Assembly: GCA_017615835.1 (NCBI GenBank)
Contig: JAFZZI010000012.1
Location: forward strand, 1 to 64,000
DNA: 64,000 nucleotides
Reading direction: 5' to 3'
Source: Bacteroidaceae bacterium
Lineage (GTDB): Bacteria; Bacteroidota; Bacteroidia; Bacteroidales; Bacteroidaceae
A program made the translations under genes and the position numbers. Of the stretch, positions 8,132-16,632 are shown one piece after another. The notes below the pieces were generated by a model that ran no database searches, was not told the origin of the DNA, and saw only the letters and a program-made list of their open reading frames with translations. Position 1 is the first letter of the stretch. Each line of letters begins with the position of its first letter.

Positions 8132-8861
8132 GCGGCTTTATGCCTGTGTACATCCGGCAGATTCCCAGTGAGAATGCCTTGTGAGTCACGTCGGCGAATC
8201 CGCATGAGCGCATCGTTGCCATCCATTCCTCTCTTTGAGGAAATTTCAGGACAGATGCCGGCAGGTATCTGTAAGCTTCCGCTCCTTCCGCATTGCCCGA
8301 CAGTTTCTTGCCGATGAGCGGCATGATTTTTGTAAAGTAAAAATTGTAGAACATGCGGACAATCCGGTTTGACGGTTCCGACAGTTCCAGTATTACGAGT
8401 TTTCCTGTCGGTCTCAATACCCTTAATATCTCATTCAGGCTCTGCTCACGGTTTTCGAAGTTCCTTATTCCAAAGGCTATGGCAACTGCGTCGAACGAGT
8501 CATTTTGGAAGGCTAGATTCTCGCCCTCGCCGGACTGTATGCTTATCTTCTCCTCCAGGCCCTCGGCAATTACCTTTCTGCGCATGATTGACAGCATTCC
8601 CTCCGACAGGTCAACACCGGTCACATGGCTTCCTTCTTCCAAGGATCTGGCAATTGCTATCGTGAAGTCGCCTGTACCGCAAGCCAGATCCATGATCTCC
8701 TGCCTGCGTCCGTGAACCACGATTTTCTTCAATGCCCGGCGGCGCCAGCTCCTGTCAACGTTCAGCGATGTTATATGATTGAAAGCATCGTATTCCGGTG
8801 CAATGTTGTCGAACAACTGTCGTATTGTCTCTTTGTTTGGCATCTCAGAACTGTTTTGCAC
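8121..8861 (-). CDS. menG: Demethylmenaquinone methyltransferase
   Basis: 246 residues (ubiE/menG family). SAM-dependent C-methylation that finishes menaquinone. N-terminal RQLFDNIAPEYDAFNHITS and SAM motif MDLACGTGDFTIA are diagnostic. A start at the second Met (8843, MPNKETIRQLF) is also possible, because a -7-like CGAAGGTA lies at 8864-8871, very near the first ATG. Convergent with menA, 11-base overlap. Confidence 0.92.
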   Translation of the reverse strand: MQNSSEMPNKETIRQLFDNIAPEYDAFNHITSLNVDRSWRRRALKKIVVHGRRQEIMDLACGTGDFTIAIARSLEEGSHVTGVDLSEGMLSIMRRKVIAEGLEEKISIQSGEGENLAFQNDSFDAVAIAFGIRNFENREQSLNEILRVLRPTGKLVILELSEPSNRIVRMFYNFYFTKIMPLIGKKLSGNAEGAEAYRYLPASVLKFPQREEWMATMRSCGFADVTHKAFSLGICRMYTGIKPLTS

Positions 8862-8950
8862 AGCGAAGGTACATATTTTATGTTAAGCAGTAAGGCGATT
8901 TTGATTTAAAGAGGTATTTTTGCAAACTAATACATCAGGACTGGTTACTT

Positions 8951-9877
8951 ATGAGAATTGCTGAATTGCTGAAATCGTCCGCGAAGCCCTTCCCGTCAAT
9001 TGAGATTGTGCCTCCGTTGAAAGGTGTAACCAAACAGGGTCTCATTGAGTCGGTAAAACCGTTCGTCGAGTTCAATCTGGGTTACATTAACGTAACCTGC
9101 CACCGTGACGAGATTGACTTCAGGCAGGAAGATGACGGTTCATTCACACGCCATCTTGTCCGCCGCCGAATCAGCGAGACGGCCGTCTGCGCCGCCATCC
9201 AGTCAGAGTTCAAGATTGATGTCGTTCCCCATATCATCTGCGGAGGTGCCACAGCTGACAATATAAACACCCTCGTCCAAGACTTCCTTTTCCTTGGAAT
9301 CGAAAACGTGCTTGCCCTCAGGGGCGACTGCGTCATGGGCGAGAAACGTTTCACTCCGACTCCCGGTGGCTACCGTTACGCCAGCGAGCTGGTCGCTTCG
9401 ATCAGACAGATATCGTCGGACAGCGGCAAGCCCCTGTGTATCGGAGTCGGCGCATATCCCGAGAAACACTTCGAGGCTGCCAACATTCAGGCTGACATAT
9501 TGAACCTTAAGCGCAAGGTTGATGCCGGAGCCGACTTCATCATTACCCAGATGTTTTTTGATAATGCGGTATTCTACCGTTTCAGGGACATGTGCTGTAA
9601 GGCCGGTATCAATGTACCGATAGTACCAGGTCTCAAGCCTCTCTCTTCTGTACGTCAGGTGGAGTTGCTGCCCAAGTCTTTCTTCATTGACATTCCGTTC
9701 GGACTGACTTCTGAGATTGAAGCTCACCGCAACGATGCTGCAGCATGCTACCTCATAGGTCAGCAGTGGTGTATGGAACAGACGCGCGACCTCATCTCTA
9801 ACGGGGCTCCTGCGGTACACTTCTATACGATGGGACGTCCCGACAACATGATTGAGATCCTCAAATCGTGCTTCTGA
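8951..9877 (+). CDS. metF: Methylenetetrahydrofolate reductase
   Basis: 308 residues, against about 296 in E. coli. FAD enzyme making 5-methyl-THF for methionine synthesis. Family features: SIEIVPP near the N-terminus, VLALRGD (folate/FAD loop), GVGAYPEKH, and the DAGADFIITQMFFD segment. A TATTTTTG -7 box lies at 8915-8922. metH starts 13 bases after its stop, so the pair forms an operon. No SAM riboswitch-like structure is evident in the 89-base leader region. Confidence 0.95.
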   Translation: MRIAELLKSSAKPFPSIEIVPPLKGVTKQGLIESVKPFVEFNLGYINVTCHRDEIDFRQEDDGSFTRHLVRRRISETAVCAAIQSEFKIDVVPHIICGGATADNINTLVQDFLFLGIENVLALRGDCVMGEKRFTPTPGGYRYASELVASIRQISSDSGKPLCIGVGAYPEKHFEAANIQADILNLKRKVDAGADFIITQMFFDNAVFYRFRDMCCKAGINVPIVPGLKPLSSVRQVELLPKSFFIDIPFGLTSEIEAHRNDAAACYLIGQQWCMEQTRDLISNGAPAVHFYTMGRPDNMIEILKSCF

Positions 9878-9890
9878 CATAGTATTCGCA

Positions 9891-12800
9891 ATGGATTTCA
9901 GAGAAGAGCTTGGCAGGCGGATACTGGTTCTTGACGGAGCAATGGGCTCGATGATTCAGAGCTTTTCGCCCGAATCAGAATGTTTTCGTTTTGAAGGCGC
10001 TCCCGAAGGCATTGACCTGAAGGGCGACAACGAATGCCTTAATCTCTCGAATCCTGAAATTATAAAGAGCATACACCTCAAGTACATTGAGGCAGGTGCC
10101 GATATAATTGAAACCAACAGCTTCGGTGCGAACCGCATCTCTCAGAGTGAGTACGGCTGTTCTGACTATGCTTCCGATATGGCCTTCGCCGCAGCCAGGA
10201 TTGCCCGCGAGGCCGTTTCCGAATCCGGACGTCCGGTGTTTGTTGCGGGAAGCGTAGGGCCAACCGGTAAGTCGCTGACACTGGCCCGCGACATGGACAA
10301 CCCCGCACTTCGCGACTACGACTTCGATGCGATGTCTGATATCTTCATGGAGCAGATTGACGCACTCCTTCGCGGTGGAGTAGATTTCATTCTTGTAGAA
10401 ACCTGCTTCGACTCCCTCATAGCCAAGGCTGCCATATCGGCTCTTGGCCGGTTAGGCAATCCTGTTCCGCTCGTCATCTCAGCCACTGTCAGCGATCGAA
10501 GCGGCCGAACCCTGACCGGACAGACCTTAGAGGCATTCTACCATTCCGTCAGATATGCTCCCACGTTGGCAGCTTTCGGAATCAATTGCGCATTGGGTGC
10601 CCTGCACATGGTACATCTGGTCGAAGAGATTTCTGCTTTTTCCTCACTGCCGCTGATATTCTATCCAAATGCCGGACTGCCTGATGAGCAGGGACACTAC
10701 AACGATACTCCCGACGATATGGCTGCTGTCATAGGCTCGCTGGCTTCTCAGGGACTGCTAAATATTGTAGGTGGTTGTTGTGGAACTACTCCGGCTCATA
10801 TCGCTGCCATGACCCGTGCCATTCAGGGCAAGCCCTGCCGGGTTTCCCATTCACCCAGCGGAATCCTGACCGTCAGCGGGCTGGAGCCCGTTGCAATTGA
10901 CCGGCAGGTCAGTTTCACCAACATAGGTGAACGCACCAATGTTGCAGGGTCGCGTAAATTCGCCCGCCTCATAGCCAACGGTCAGTATGAAGAGGCGCTC
11001 CAGGTGGCCTCTGCACAGATAGAAGGAGGCGCCAACATCATTGATATAAACATGGATGACGCAATGCTCGATTCGTCAGTGCAGATGCGGACGTTCCTCA
11101 GGTATATTTCAACAGATCCTTCTGTAGCCAAAGCTGCAGTGATGATTGACTCTTCGCATTTCGACACCATTGTAGAGGGACTTAAGAATGCCCAGGGGAA
11201 ATCAATTGTAAACTCCATCTCGCTCAAGGACGGAGAAGAGGAGTTCCTTCGCCGTGCTTCCATCATTAAATCTTTCGGGGCCGCTATGGTAGTCATGGCC
11301 TTTGACGAGGAGGGACAGGCTGAAACCTATCGGCGCAAGATTGAGATATGCTCCCGCAGCTACCAATTGCTGACGCAGAAAGCCGGGGTTGCTCCATGCG
11401 ATATAATATTCGACGTAAACGTGCTTTCTGTCGGGACCGGAATACCAGAGCATTCACGGTTCGGCATCGACTTCATAGAAGCTGTCAGATGGATCAAGTC
11501 AAACCTGCCCGGAGCGCTTACTTCGGGAGGCATATCCAACCTCTCGTTCGCTTTTCGTGGCAACAACAAGGTGCGTGAGGCCATGCACTCCGTGTTCCTG
11601 TATCACGCCATCGCTGCTGGCCTTGACATGGCAATAGTCAACCCCCAGATGCTCCAGATATACGACGAAATCGAATCGGATCTGCTGCTGTGCATCGAGG
11701 ATGTGATCCTTAACCGCCGTGCAGATGCCACTCCGCGTCTTGTAGAGCTTGCTTCCCGCCTGAATTCCGAGAAGATGCCAGAAGAGACCCCAAAGGCGGC
11801 AGGTGAGGAGTCAAGTGCCGAAGAACGACTGCTCAAAGCCCTGATGAAAGGTGACAGTTCTACTCTCACGGCTGATGTGCTTGAGTGTCTGGAGCACTTA
11901 AAGAGCCCGCTTGCAGTTATAGAAGGACCGCTGGTAAACGGCATGGAGAAGGTAGGCAACCTGTTTGCCGAGGGCAAGATGTTCCTGCCGCAGATTGTAC
12001 GCTCCGCCAAAATAATGAAAGATGCCGTTGCTGTGCTGCAGCCCTACATAAACGATGAGGGTAATAGCGGAAACCGCCCCAGGATAGTTATAGCTACCGT
12101 AAAGGGTGATGTCCACGACATTGGCAAGAATATCGTCTCGACAGTACTTCAGTGCAGCGGTTTTGAAATAATCGACCTTGGGGTAATGGTACCCGTTGAT
12201 GATATCATAAACACGGCTGTCGAACGCAAGGCCGACATAATCGCAGTCAGCGGACTGATAACTCCCTCTCTTTACCGTATGGAAGAAATCTGTGTCAAAC
12301 TGTCCTCCATGAATTCCGACATACCGCTCTTTGTGGGTGGTGCAGCCGCTTCTGCAATCCACACTGCAGTCAAACTCGCGCCTCTGTATGACAATGTCCA
12401 CTACCGCGCTGACGCTTCGGCTACGGCAGTCATGGCCAAGCGCTACCTTGCCTCGCCGGAAGAGTTCCGCGAGTCAGACAGAGCCGGACAGGAGAGGCTC
12501 AGAAAACTCTACTCGAAGTCGGACACTTCAGAAGAATCTGCTGACAGAACAATTGCAGCAGGGCTTCCCTCAGACTCTTTTCTCACTGAGCCAGTCTTTC
12601 ACGACATAGAAATCACTGAATTTCCAGCATCAGATTTCAAGACTTTCTTCGACTGGAAACTTTTCAATGTAGTATGTGGAATCAAACCTGATGACACACA
12701 GTTCCATGACGAAGCATTGGCTCTGCTTGACAGTGGTCAGCTGGCTATTCGCCACTGTGCCCGCTTTATTTCCTGTAACAGAGATGGAGACGACCTTGTC

Positions 12801-13313
12801 GGAGACACACTTCGTCTGCCCATGCTGCGCCAGCAGGGTGGGGATGCCTTCTCACTTGCCGATTACTTCCTGCCTGTTTCGTCAGGCAAGAGCACACAGT
12901 TGGGACTGTTCAGCATTACAGTCATGGGGCCAGCCGATGACAGTTCAGACCTCCTGCTCCATGCTGTCAAGGTCACTTTGGCCGAAACGCAGTCCATGCT
13001 GCTGCGCAAAAAACTCTCATCAGCGGTTCCCGAAGGCTTCAAAGTAATACTCCCCGCGATGGGTTACTCGTGTTGTCCGGATCACAGTCTGAAGCGTGAT
13101 GTGCTGGATTTCCTTCCAGACATTGGGATTACCCTTTCCGATTCCTGTGCCATGATGCCGGAAGCCAGCATTTGCGGTCTGGTAATAGCCCACAAAAATG
13201 CAACTTATGGCGACATTCGCAGCATCTCTGCCGAACAGTTCGTACAGTACAGTGCAAAGCGTCACTTTACGGCCGAAGAGTCAGCACTCTTCCTCAAGCA
13301 TCTGCTCGGCTAA
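9891..13313 (+). CDS. metH: Cobalamin-dependent methionine synthase
   Basis: 1140 residues from the start at 9891 (an in-frame ATG at 9852 overlaps metF and is disfavoured). Domains in order: homocysteine-binding barrel with the zinc motif GGCCGTTPAHI, pterin-binding domain (FTNIGERTNVAGSRKF), cobalamin cap, B12-binding domain with DVHDIGKNIV (His is the cobalt ligand), and a short reactivation domain. That last domain is about 100 residues shorter than in E. coli MetH, and the SAM-binding motif R-P-A-x-G-Y reads LPAMGYSCCPDH, with Leu in place of Arg. It would methylate homocysteine from the operon upstream. Confidence 0.94.
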   Translation: MDFREELGRRILVLDGAMGSMIQSFSPESECFRFEGAPEGIDLKGDNECLNLSNPEIIKSIHLKYIEAGADIIETNSFGANRISQSEYGCSDYASDMAFAAARIAREAVSESGRPVFVAGSVGPTGKSLTLARDMDNPALRDYDFDAMSDIFMEQIDALLRGGVDFILVETCFDSLIAKAAISALGRLGNPVPLVISATVSDRSGRTLTGQTLEAFYHSVRYAPTLAAFGINCALGALHMVHLVEEISAFSSLPLIFYPNAGLPDEQGHYNDTPDDMAAVIGSLASQGLLNIVGGCCGTTPAHIAAMTRAIQGKPCRVSHSPSGILTVSGLEPVAIDRQVSFTNIGERTNVAGSRKFARLIANGQYEEALQVASAQIEGGANIIDINMDDAMLDSSVQMRTFLRYISTDPSVAKAAVMIDSSHFDTIVEGLKNAQGKSIVNSISLKDGEEEFLRRASIIKSFGAAMVVMAFDEEGQAETYRRKIEICSRSYQLLTQKAGVAPCDIIFDVNVLSVGTGIPEHSRFGIDFIEAVRWIKSNLPGALTSGGISNLSFAFRGNNKVREAMHSVFLYHAIAAGLDMAIVNPQMLQIYDEIESDLLLCIEDVILNRRADATPRLVELASRLNSEKMPEETPKAAGEESSAEERLLKALMKGDSSTLTADVLECLEHLKSPLAVIEGPLVNGMEKVGNLFAEGKMFLPQIVRSAKIMKDAVAVLQPYINDEGNSGNRPRIVIATVKGDVHDIGKNIVSTVLQCSGFEIIDLGVMVPVDDIINTAVERKADIIAVSGLITPSLYRMEEICVKLSSMNSDIPLFVGGAAASAIHTAVKLAPLYDNVHYRADASATAVMAKRYLASPEEFRESDRAGQERLRKLYSKSDTSEESADRTIAAGLPSDSFLTEPVFHDIEITEFPASDFKTFFDWKLFNVVCGIKPDDTQFHDEALALLDSGQLAIRHCARFISCNRDGDDLVGDTLRLPMLRQQGGDAFSLADYFLPVSSGKSTQLGLFSITVMGPADDSSDLLLHAVKVTLAETQSMLLRKKLSSAVPEGFKVILPAMGYSCCPDHSLKRDVLDFLPDIGITLSDSCAMMPEASICGLVIAHKNATYGDIRSISAEQFVQYSAKRHFTAEESALFLKHLLG

Positions 13314-13359
13314 GTCTTGCTTTTGCAAAATATTTCAGTTCAAATGATTTCCTAAACAT

Positions 13360-13390
13360 TTTGATTTGTTTCAGGCAAATGCTATCTTTG
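13360..13390 (+). promoter_or_regulatory. Bacteroidetes-type promoter
   Basis: TTTG at 13360-13363, 19-bp spacer, TATCTTTG at 13383-13390. Near-consensus, 34 bases before the lipoprotein ATG. Confidence 0.75.
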
Positions 13391-13424
13391 CCTTAACGAA
13401 ACTGTTTTTTTAATCTGCTTTCAT

Positions 13425-13961
13425 ATGAAACTGACAAAATTATTCGCTGCGATGGCAGTAGTAATGCTGACCGCATCATGTGGTGTTGCAGGTGGGGCTT
13501 CCGGTTCATCTGTCGGTTCGACCAACGGACAGGCATCCGGTGCTGCGCTCAAGAACCTCTATTCACAGTACAAAACCGACGGAAAGGTTGATGTGTCCAA
13601 CATCAACAACATCATCAACATCGTGTCGCTTGTAAACGGAATACAGGGACTGAAAGGCGTGGATGACAAATCTGCCTTCTACAAGGACTTTGCTGCAGGT
13701 CTAATCCTTGGTTCTGACAATCTGATCAACCGCAGCACATCGTCGATGGTTACCGGTGCACTGAGTTCACTGGCCGGCAACAACCTTTCGGCACTGACCA
13801 GTGCTGCCGTCAACTCGGCACTGAACTCAGCTGTCAGCTCAGGTACGGTTCAGAATGCTGCCTCTTCAGCTTCCAGTGCTCTTAACACAATCACTGAGAC
13901 AACCCAGGGTGTTACTAACACGCTCTCCACTCTCAATACAATTTTCGGGATGTTGAAGTGA
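13425..13961 (+). CDS. Ser/Ala/Asn-rich lipoprotein of unknown function
   Basis: 178 residues. Signal peptide with lipobox LTASC (Cys near residue 20) followed by Gly/Ser-rich GVAGGASGSSVGS, which in Bacteroidetes usually gives a membrane-anchored lipoprotein. The body is rich in Ser, Ala and Asn with short repetitive stretches (SSLAGNNLSALTSAAVNSAL), probably amphipathic helices. I do not recognise the family. It has its own strong promoter and a hairpin terminator, so it is monocistronic and probably well expressed. Confidence 0.75.
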   Translation: MKLTKLFAAMAVVMLTASCGVAGGASGSSVGSTNGQASGAALKNLYSQYKTDGKVDVSNINNIINIVSLVNGIQGLKGVDDKSAFYKDFAAGLILGSDNLINRSTSSMVTGALSSLAGNNLSALTSAAVNSALNSAVSSGTVQNAASSASSALNTITETTQGVTNTLSTLNTIFGMLK

Positions 13962-13975
13962 CATTCATCATTACA

Positions 13976-14019
13976 TGACAGACAGAGGGTGACCGTCCGG
14001 CCACCCTCTTTGTTTGTCA
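13976..14019 (+). terminator. Long imperfect hairpin, likely terminator
   Basis: AGAGGGTG (13984-13991) pairs with CACCCTCT (14002-14009), followed by TTTGTTTG. The outer arms TGACA and TGTCA extend the stem. It lies between the convergent lipoprotein and GH43 genes and could serve both. Confidence 0.6.
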
Positions 14020-14036
14020 CATGCGACATTGTTTTG

Positions 14037-15656
14037 TCAGGGAATAAACTGAAATGAGTTGATTTCGCAGATTGAGACGCCTGACTGCGGTGATGAGAAA
14101 CGGAAGAACAGTGGCTGCTTGCCTTTCATCCTGGGCAGGGTCACTCCCGTCGTCAGCTGAATGGGTTTGCGTGACATGTCAGCGCTGATTCGCAGGGAGC
14201 CTATTACCTTGCCGCCCTTACTTTCCCACGGACTGCCTACCATTATGGTAATGATGCCGTCTATACCTTGTGGAACTATGTCAAAACTCAACTTCACATT
14301 CTTGCTTTTCCTGAGCGAACTGAAATTGAAATATTTGTATCCGGCAACAGAACCGTTGGTATTGTTCACCAATGGAGTGAAGGCAACCTTCTGATTGTAC
14401 GGACCAGCGTATGTTCCGGCTTCCTCAAGGCGGGTGGGGCGCATGTGCGAGCCAGTGTAGAACATCTTAGGATATTCCTGGTGTGCAGGTTCAGGTCCAG
14501 TATAGTAGCAGGCGAGACCGGCGGGAGTCCTGGCAAGCGGATCCAGCCCTCCGGTTCTGAAACCTTCGGAGGTATATTCGCCCTCTGATATCGTAACTTT
14601 GCCGCCCTTGCCTTTCTGAACCTTTACCTCGATGGGGGCTACCATGGCCTGACGTGAATACTCGTCACCTCCTGTCTGGCGGTGGTAGAACACCCACCAT
14701 CTGCCATTGATCTTTACTATGCTGCCGTGGGTGTTGCCGGTGGGTGTTGCCGTGGCAATCACATTGCCGTTTTCGTCAGTGTCGCGACCCCGGCCGTCAA
14801 TTATCGTTCCTCCGTATGTGAAAGGACCAAGGGGATTGTCACTGTATGCGTATGCAAGAGTATAGTTGGTGTCGCCCAGGCCGAACTCGCCGTCCTCGGT
14901 CCAGCGGCTGTAAATAAATACATACTTGTCCTCGATTTTGCGTATAGATGATGCCTCGAAGAAGCGGAATACTCCCTCCTGATTCTTGTTCGACACAAGA
15001 TTCTCGACGGGTTGAGTTCCAGGCTTCAGGGTAGCCATTGTCGCAGGATCAAGTTCTCCTGCCCATGATTTCTCAAATCCCCAGTATGCATATACCCTTC
15101 CGTCGTCATCAACCAGGACCCCAGGGTCGAAGGCAATCGGTCCTACCGTGGCGCGTGGGTTTGTGTCGCTCCAGTTGCAGGCAACGAACGGACCGTCAGG
15201 CCTGTCGGACTTTGCCACCATGTTCTGACGTCCTCCTTCCTGATTGTTAGGGTACAGATAATATGTCTTCTTCCCGTCTGTGCCTTTCACCTCCACGACA
15301 TCGGGTGCATAAAGAACGTCGCCCCTTCCGTCCTGCCTGAACAGCCTGCCGTCACGGTCGCGGTCGGACACAAATATCACACCGTCATAGCGCCAGTTGG
15401 TCAAGTCTTCAACCGGGGCCGACCAGGTGACCTGTTCACGTCCGCAGTACTCCTTTATCAGCGAGTCGTGTGAGCCGTATATGTAAACGCGGTACTTGCC
15501 AGGATTGTCAGGATCTTCGAATACGTACGGCTCTGCATCGGGAATGAATTCCCATAACGGCAGGTACGGGTTCTGGGCCATCAGGTCCTGTACAAACAAT
15601 CCTGCAACCATTGTCACAGTTGCAAAAACGGATTTCAGTCTAATTCTTCCTGTCAT
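14037..15656 (-). CDS. Secreted glycoside hydrolase family 43
   Basis: 539 residues. Signal peptide (SVFATVTMVAGLFVQDLMAQ) then a five-bladed GH43 propeller. Candidate catalytic residues: base Asp in IPDAEPYVFEDP, pKa-tuning Asp in AFDPGVLVDDDG, acid Glu in FFEASSIRKI. A C-terminal beta-sandwich of about 140 residues (from roughly YKYFNFSSLRKS) looks like a carbohydrate-binding module. GH43 enzymes remove arabinose or xylose side chains from plant glycans; the exact linkage cannot be told. Transcribed alone, divergent from the LUD gene. Confidence 0.88.
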   Translation of the reverse strand: MTGRIRLKSVFATVTMVAGLFVQDLMAQNPYLPLWEFIPDAEPYVFEDPDNPGKYRVYIYGSHDSLIKEYCGREQVTWSAPVEDLTNWRYDGVIFVSDRDRDGRLFRQDGRGDVLYAPDVVEVKGTDGKKTYYLYPNNQEGGRQNMVAKSDRPDGPFVACNWSDTNPRATVGPIAFDPGVLVDDDGRVYAYWGFEKSWAGELDPATMATLKPGTQPVENLVSNKNQEGVFRFFEASSIRKIEDKYVFIYSRWTEDGEFGLGDTNYTLAYAYSDNPLGPFTYGGTIIDGRGRDTDENGNVIATATPTGNTHGSIVKINGRWWVFYHRQTGGDEYSRQAMVAPIEVKVQKGKGGKVTISEGEYTSEGFRTGGLDPLARTPAGLACYYTGPEPAHQEYPKMFYTGSHMRPTRLEEAGTYAGPYNQKVAFTPLVNNTNGSVAGYKYFNFSSLRKSKNVKLSFDIVPQGIDGIITIMVGSPWESKGGKVIGSLRISADMSRKPIQLTTGVTLPRMKGKQPLFFRFSSPQSGVSICEINSFQFIP

Positions 15657-15744
15657 ATCGCTGTTTATTTTGGTTTTTGATTCAAAAATAACTCTTTTTC
15701 ACGAAATCGGAATTGTTTGATATCTTTGTGTAAAAAATAATAAG

Positions 15745-16380
15745 ATGAGAGCAAACGAAGAGAGAAACCGTCTGCTTGGACAGACAATCGTCAGGAATCT
15801 GGAGCGACGCCACTTTGATGCATGCTACTGTTCAACCTCTGCAGAAGCAATTGCAAAGGTTCTGCAACTTATGCCGGAGGGCAGCAGCGTCACCTGGGGA
15901 GGTTCCGAAACCATACGCCGGATGGGACTGACCAAAGCTGTCCATGATGCCGGTTATACAGTTTTCGACCGCGACTTGGCAGCGACATCCGAGGAAGCCG
16001 TCACTATCTACCGGCAGGCTTTCTCCTGTGACTTCTACATATCGAGTGCAAATGCAATCAGCGAGGATGGCGTCGTTGTGAATGTTGACGGAAACGGCAA
16101 CCGGGTAGCCGCCATTACATGGGGGCCTCGTCATGTAATATTCATTATCGGAATGAATAAGGTGACCCGCGATGTCGAGTCTGCTCTGGCCCGTGCCCGA
16201 AGCACTGCCGCGCCCATAAATACCCAGCGTTTTGACATAGATACTCCATGCCGCAAGGACGGAGTCTGCCATAACTGCAAGTCGGATGACTGCATCTGCA
16301 GTTACATACACTTCCTGCGGCTTTCGCGTCCTGCCCATCGCCACACTGTCATACTGGTGGGTGAGGAACTGGGCTTCTGA
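15745..16380 (+). CDS. LUD-domain (LutC/YkgG-like) protein
   Basis: 211 residues. DUF162/LUD fold proteins take part in lactate utilisation with LutA and LutB. Features: VTWGGSETIRRMGL, SANAISEDGVVVNVDGNGNR and WGPRHVIFIIGMNKV, all typical. A C-terminal cysteine cluster (PCRKDGVCHNCKSDDCICSY) could bind a metal or Fe-S cluster. No lutA or lutB lies nearby, so the lactate role is family-based only. TATCTTTG at 15721-15728 may be its -7 box, leaving a very short leader. Confidence 0.85.
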   Translation: MRANEERNRLLGQTIVRNLERRHFDACYCSTSAEAIAKVLQLMPEGSSVTWGGSETIRRMGLTKAVHDAGYTVFDRDLAATSEEAVTIYRQAFSCDFYISSANAISEDGVVVNVDGNGNRVAAITWGPRHVIFIIGMNKVTRDVESALARARSTAAPINTQRFDIDTPCRKDGVCHNCKSDDCICSYIHFLRLSRPAHRHTVILVGEELGF

Positions 16381-16577
16381 AGAAATTACGGATGAAAGCA
16401 ACAACCATGACTCCTGCGGAAACAAAAGCAAGGTCCTGCCTGTTTCTGGCGGGAAGGAATGCTGTTGATGGTGCTGCCGGAATCCTGGAAATATTTACTT
16501 CATGTCAGGTCAGTCCGTGGCCCAAGGCCCAAGGCCCGGGTCAAAGGTATCCGTACTCCCTGGGTCCCGTTTCAGAG

Positions 16578-16608
16578 TTGTTTATGTGTGAGAATAGGAC
16601 TATATTTG
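16578..16608 (+). promoter_or_regulatory. Bacteroidetes-type promoter for the GH43-GH115 operon
   Basis: TTG at 16578-16580, 20-bp spacer, TATATTTG at 16601-16608. It lies inside the open frame that reaches back to 16459, which argues that the coding start is the ATG at 16633. Confidence 0.65.
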
Positions 16609-16632
16609 CAGAATATCCTTTACGTTAGAGAT

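Noticed and set aside
8862..8950. SAM or cobalamin riboswitch before metF-metH
   Set aside because: The gap is only 89 bases and shows no conserved riboswitch helices or B12-box.
16459..16632. N-terminal extension of the GH43 at 16633
   Set aside because: A near-consensus promoter lies at 16578-16608 and the signal peptide follows the ATG at 16633.
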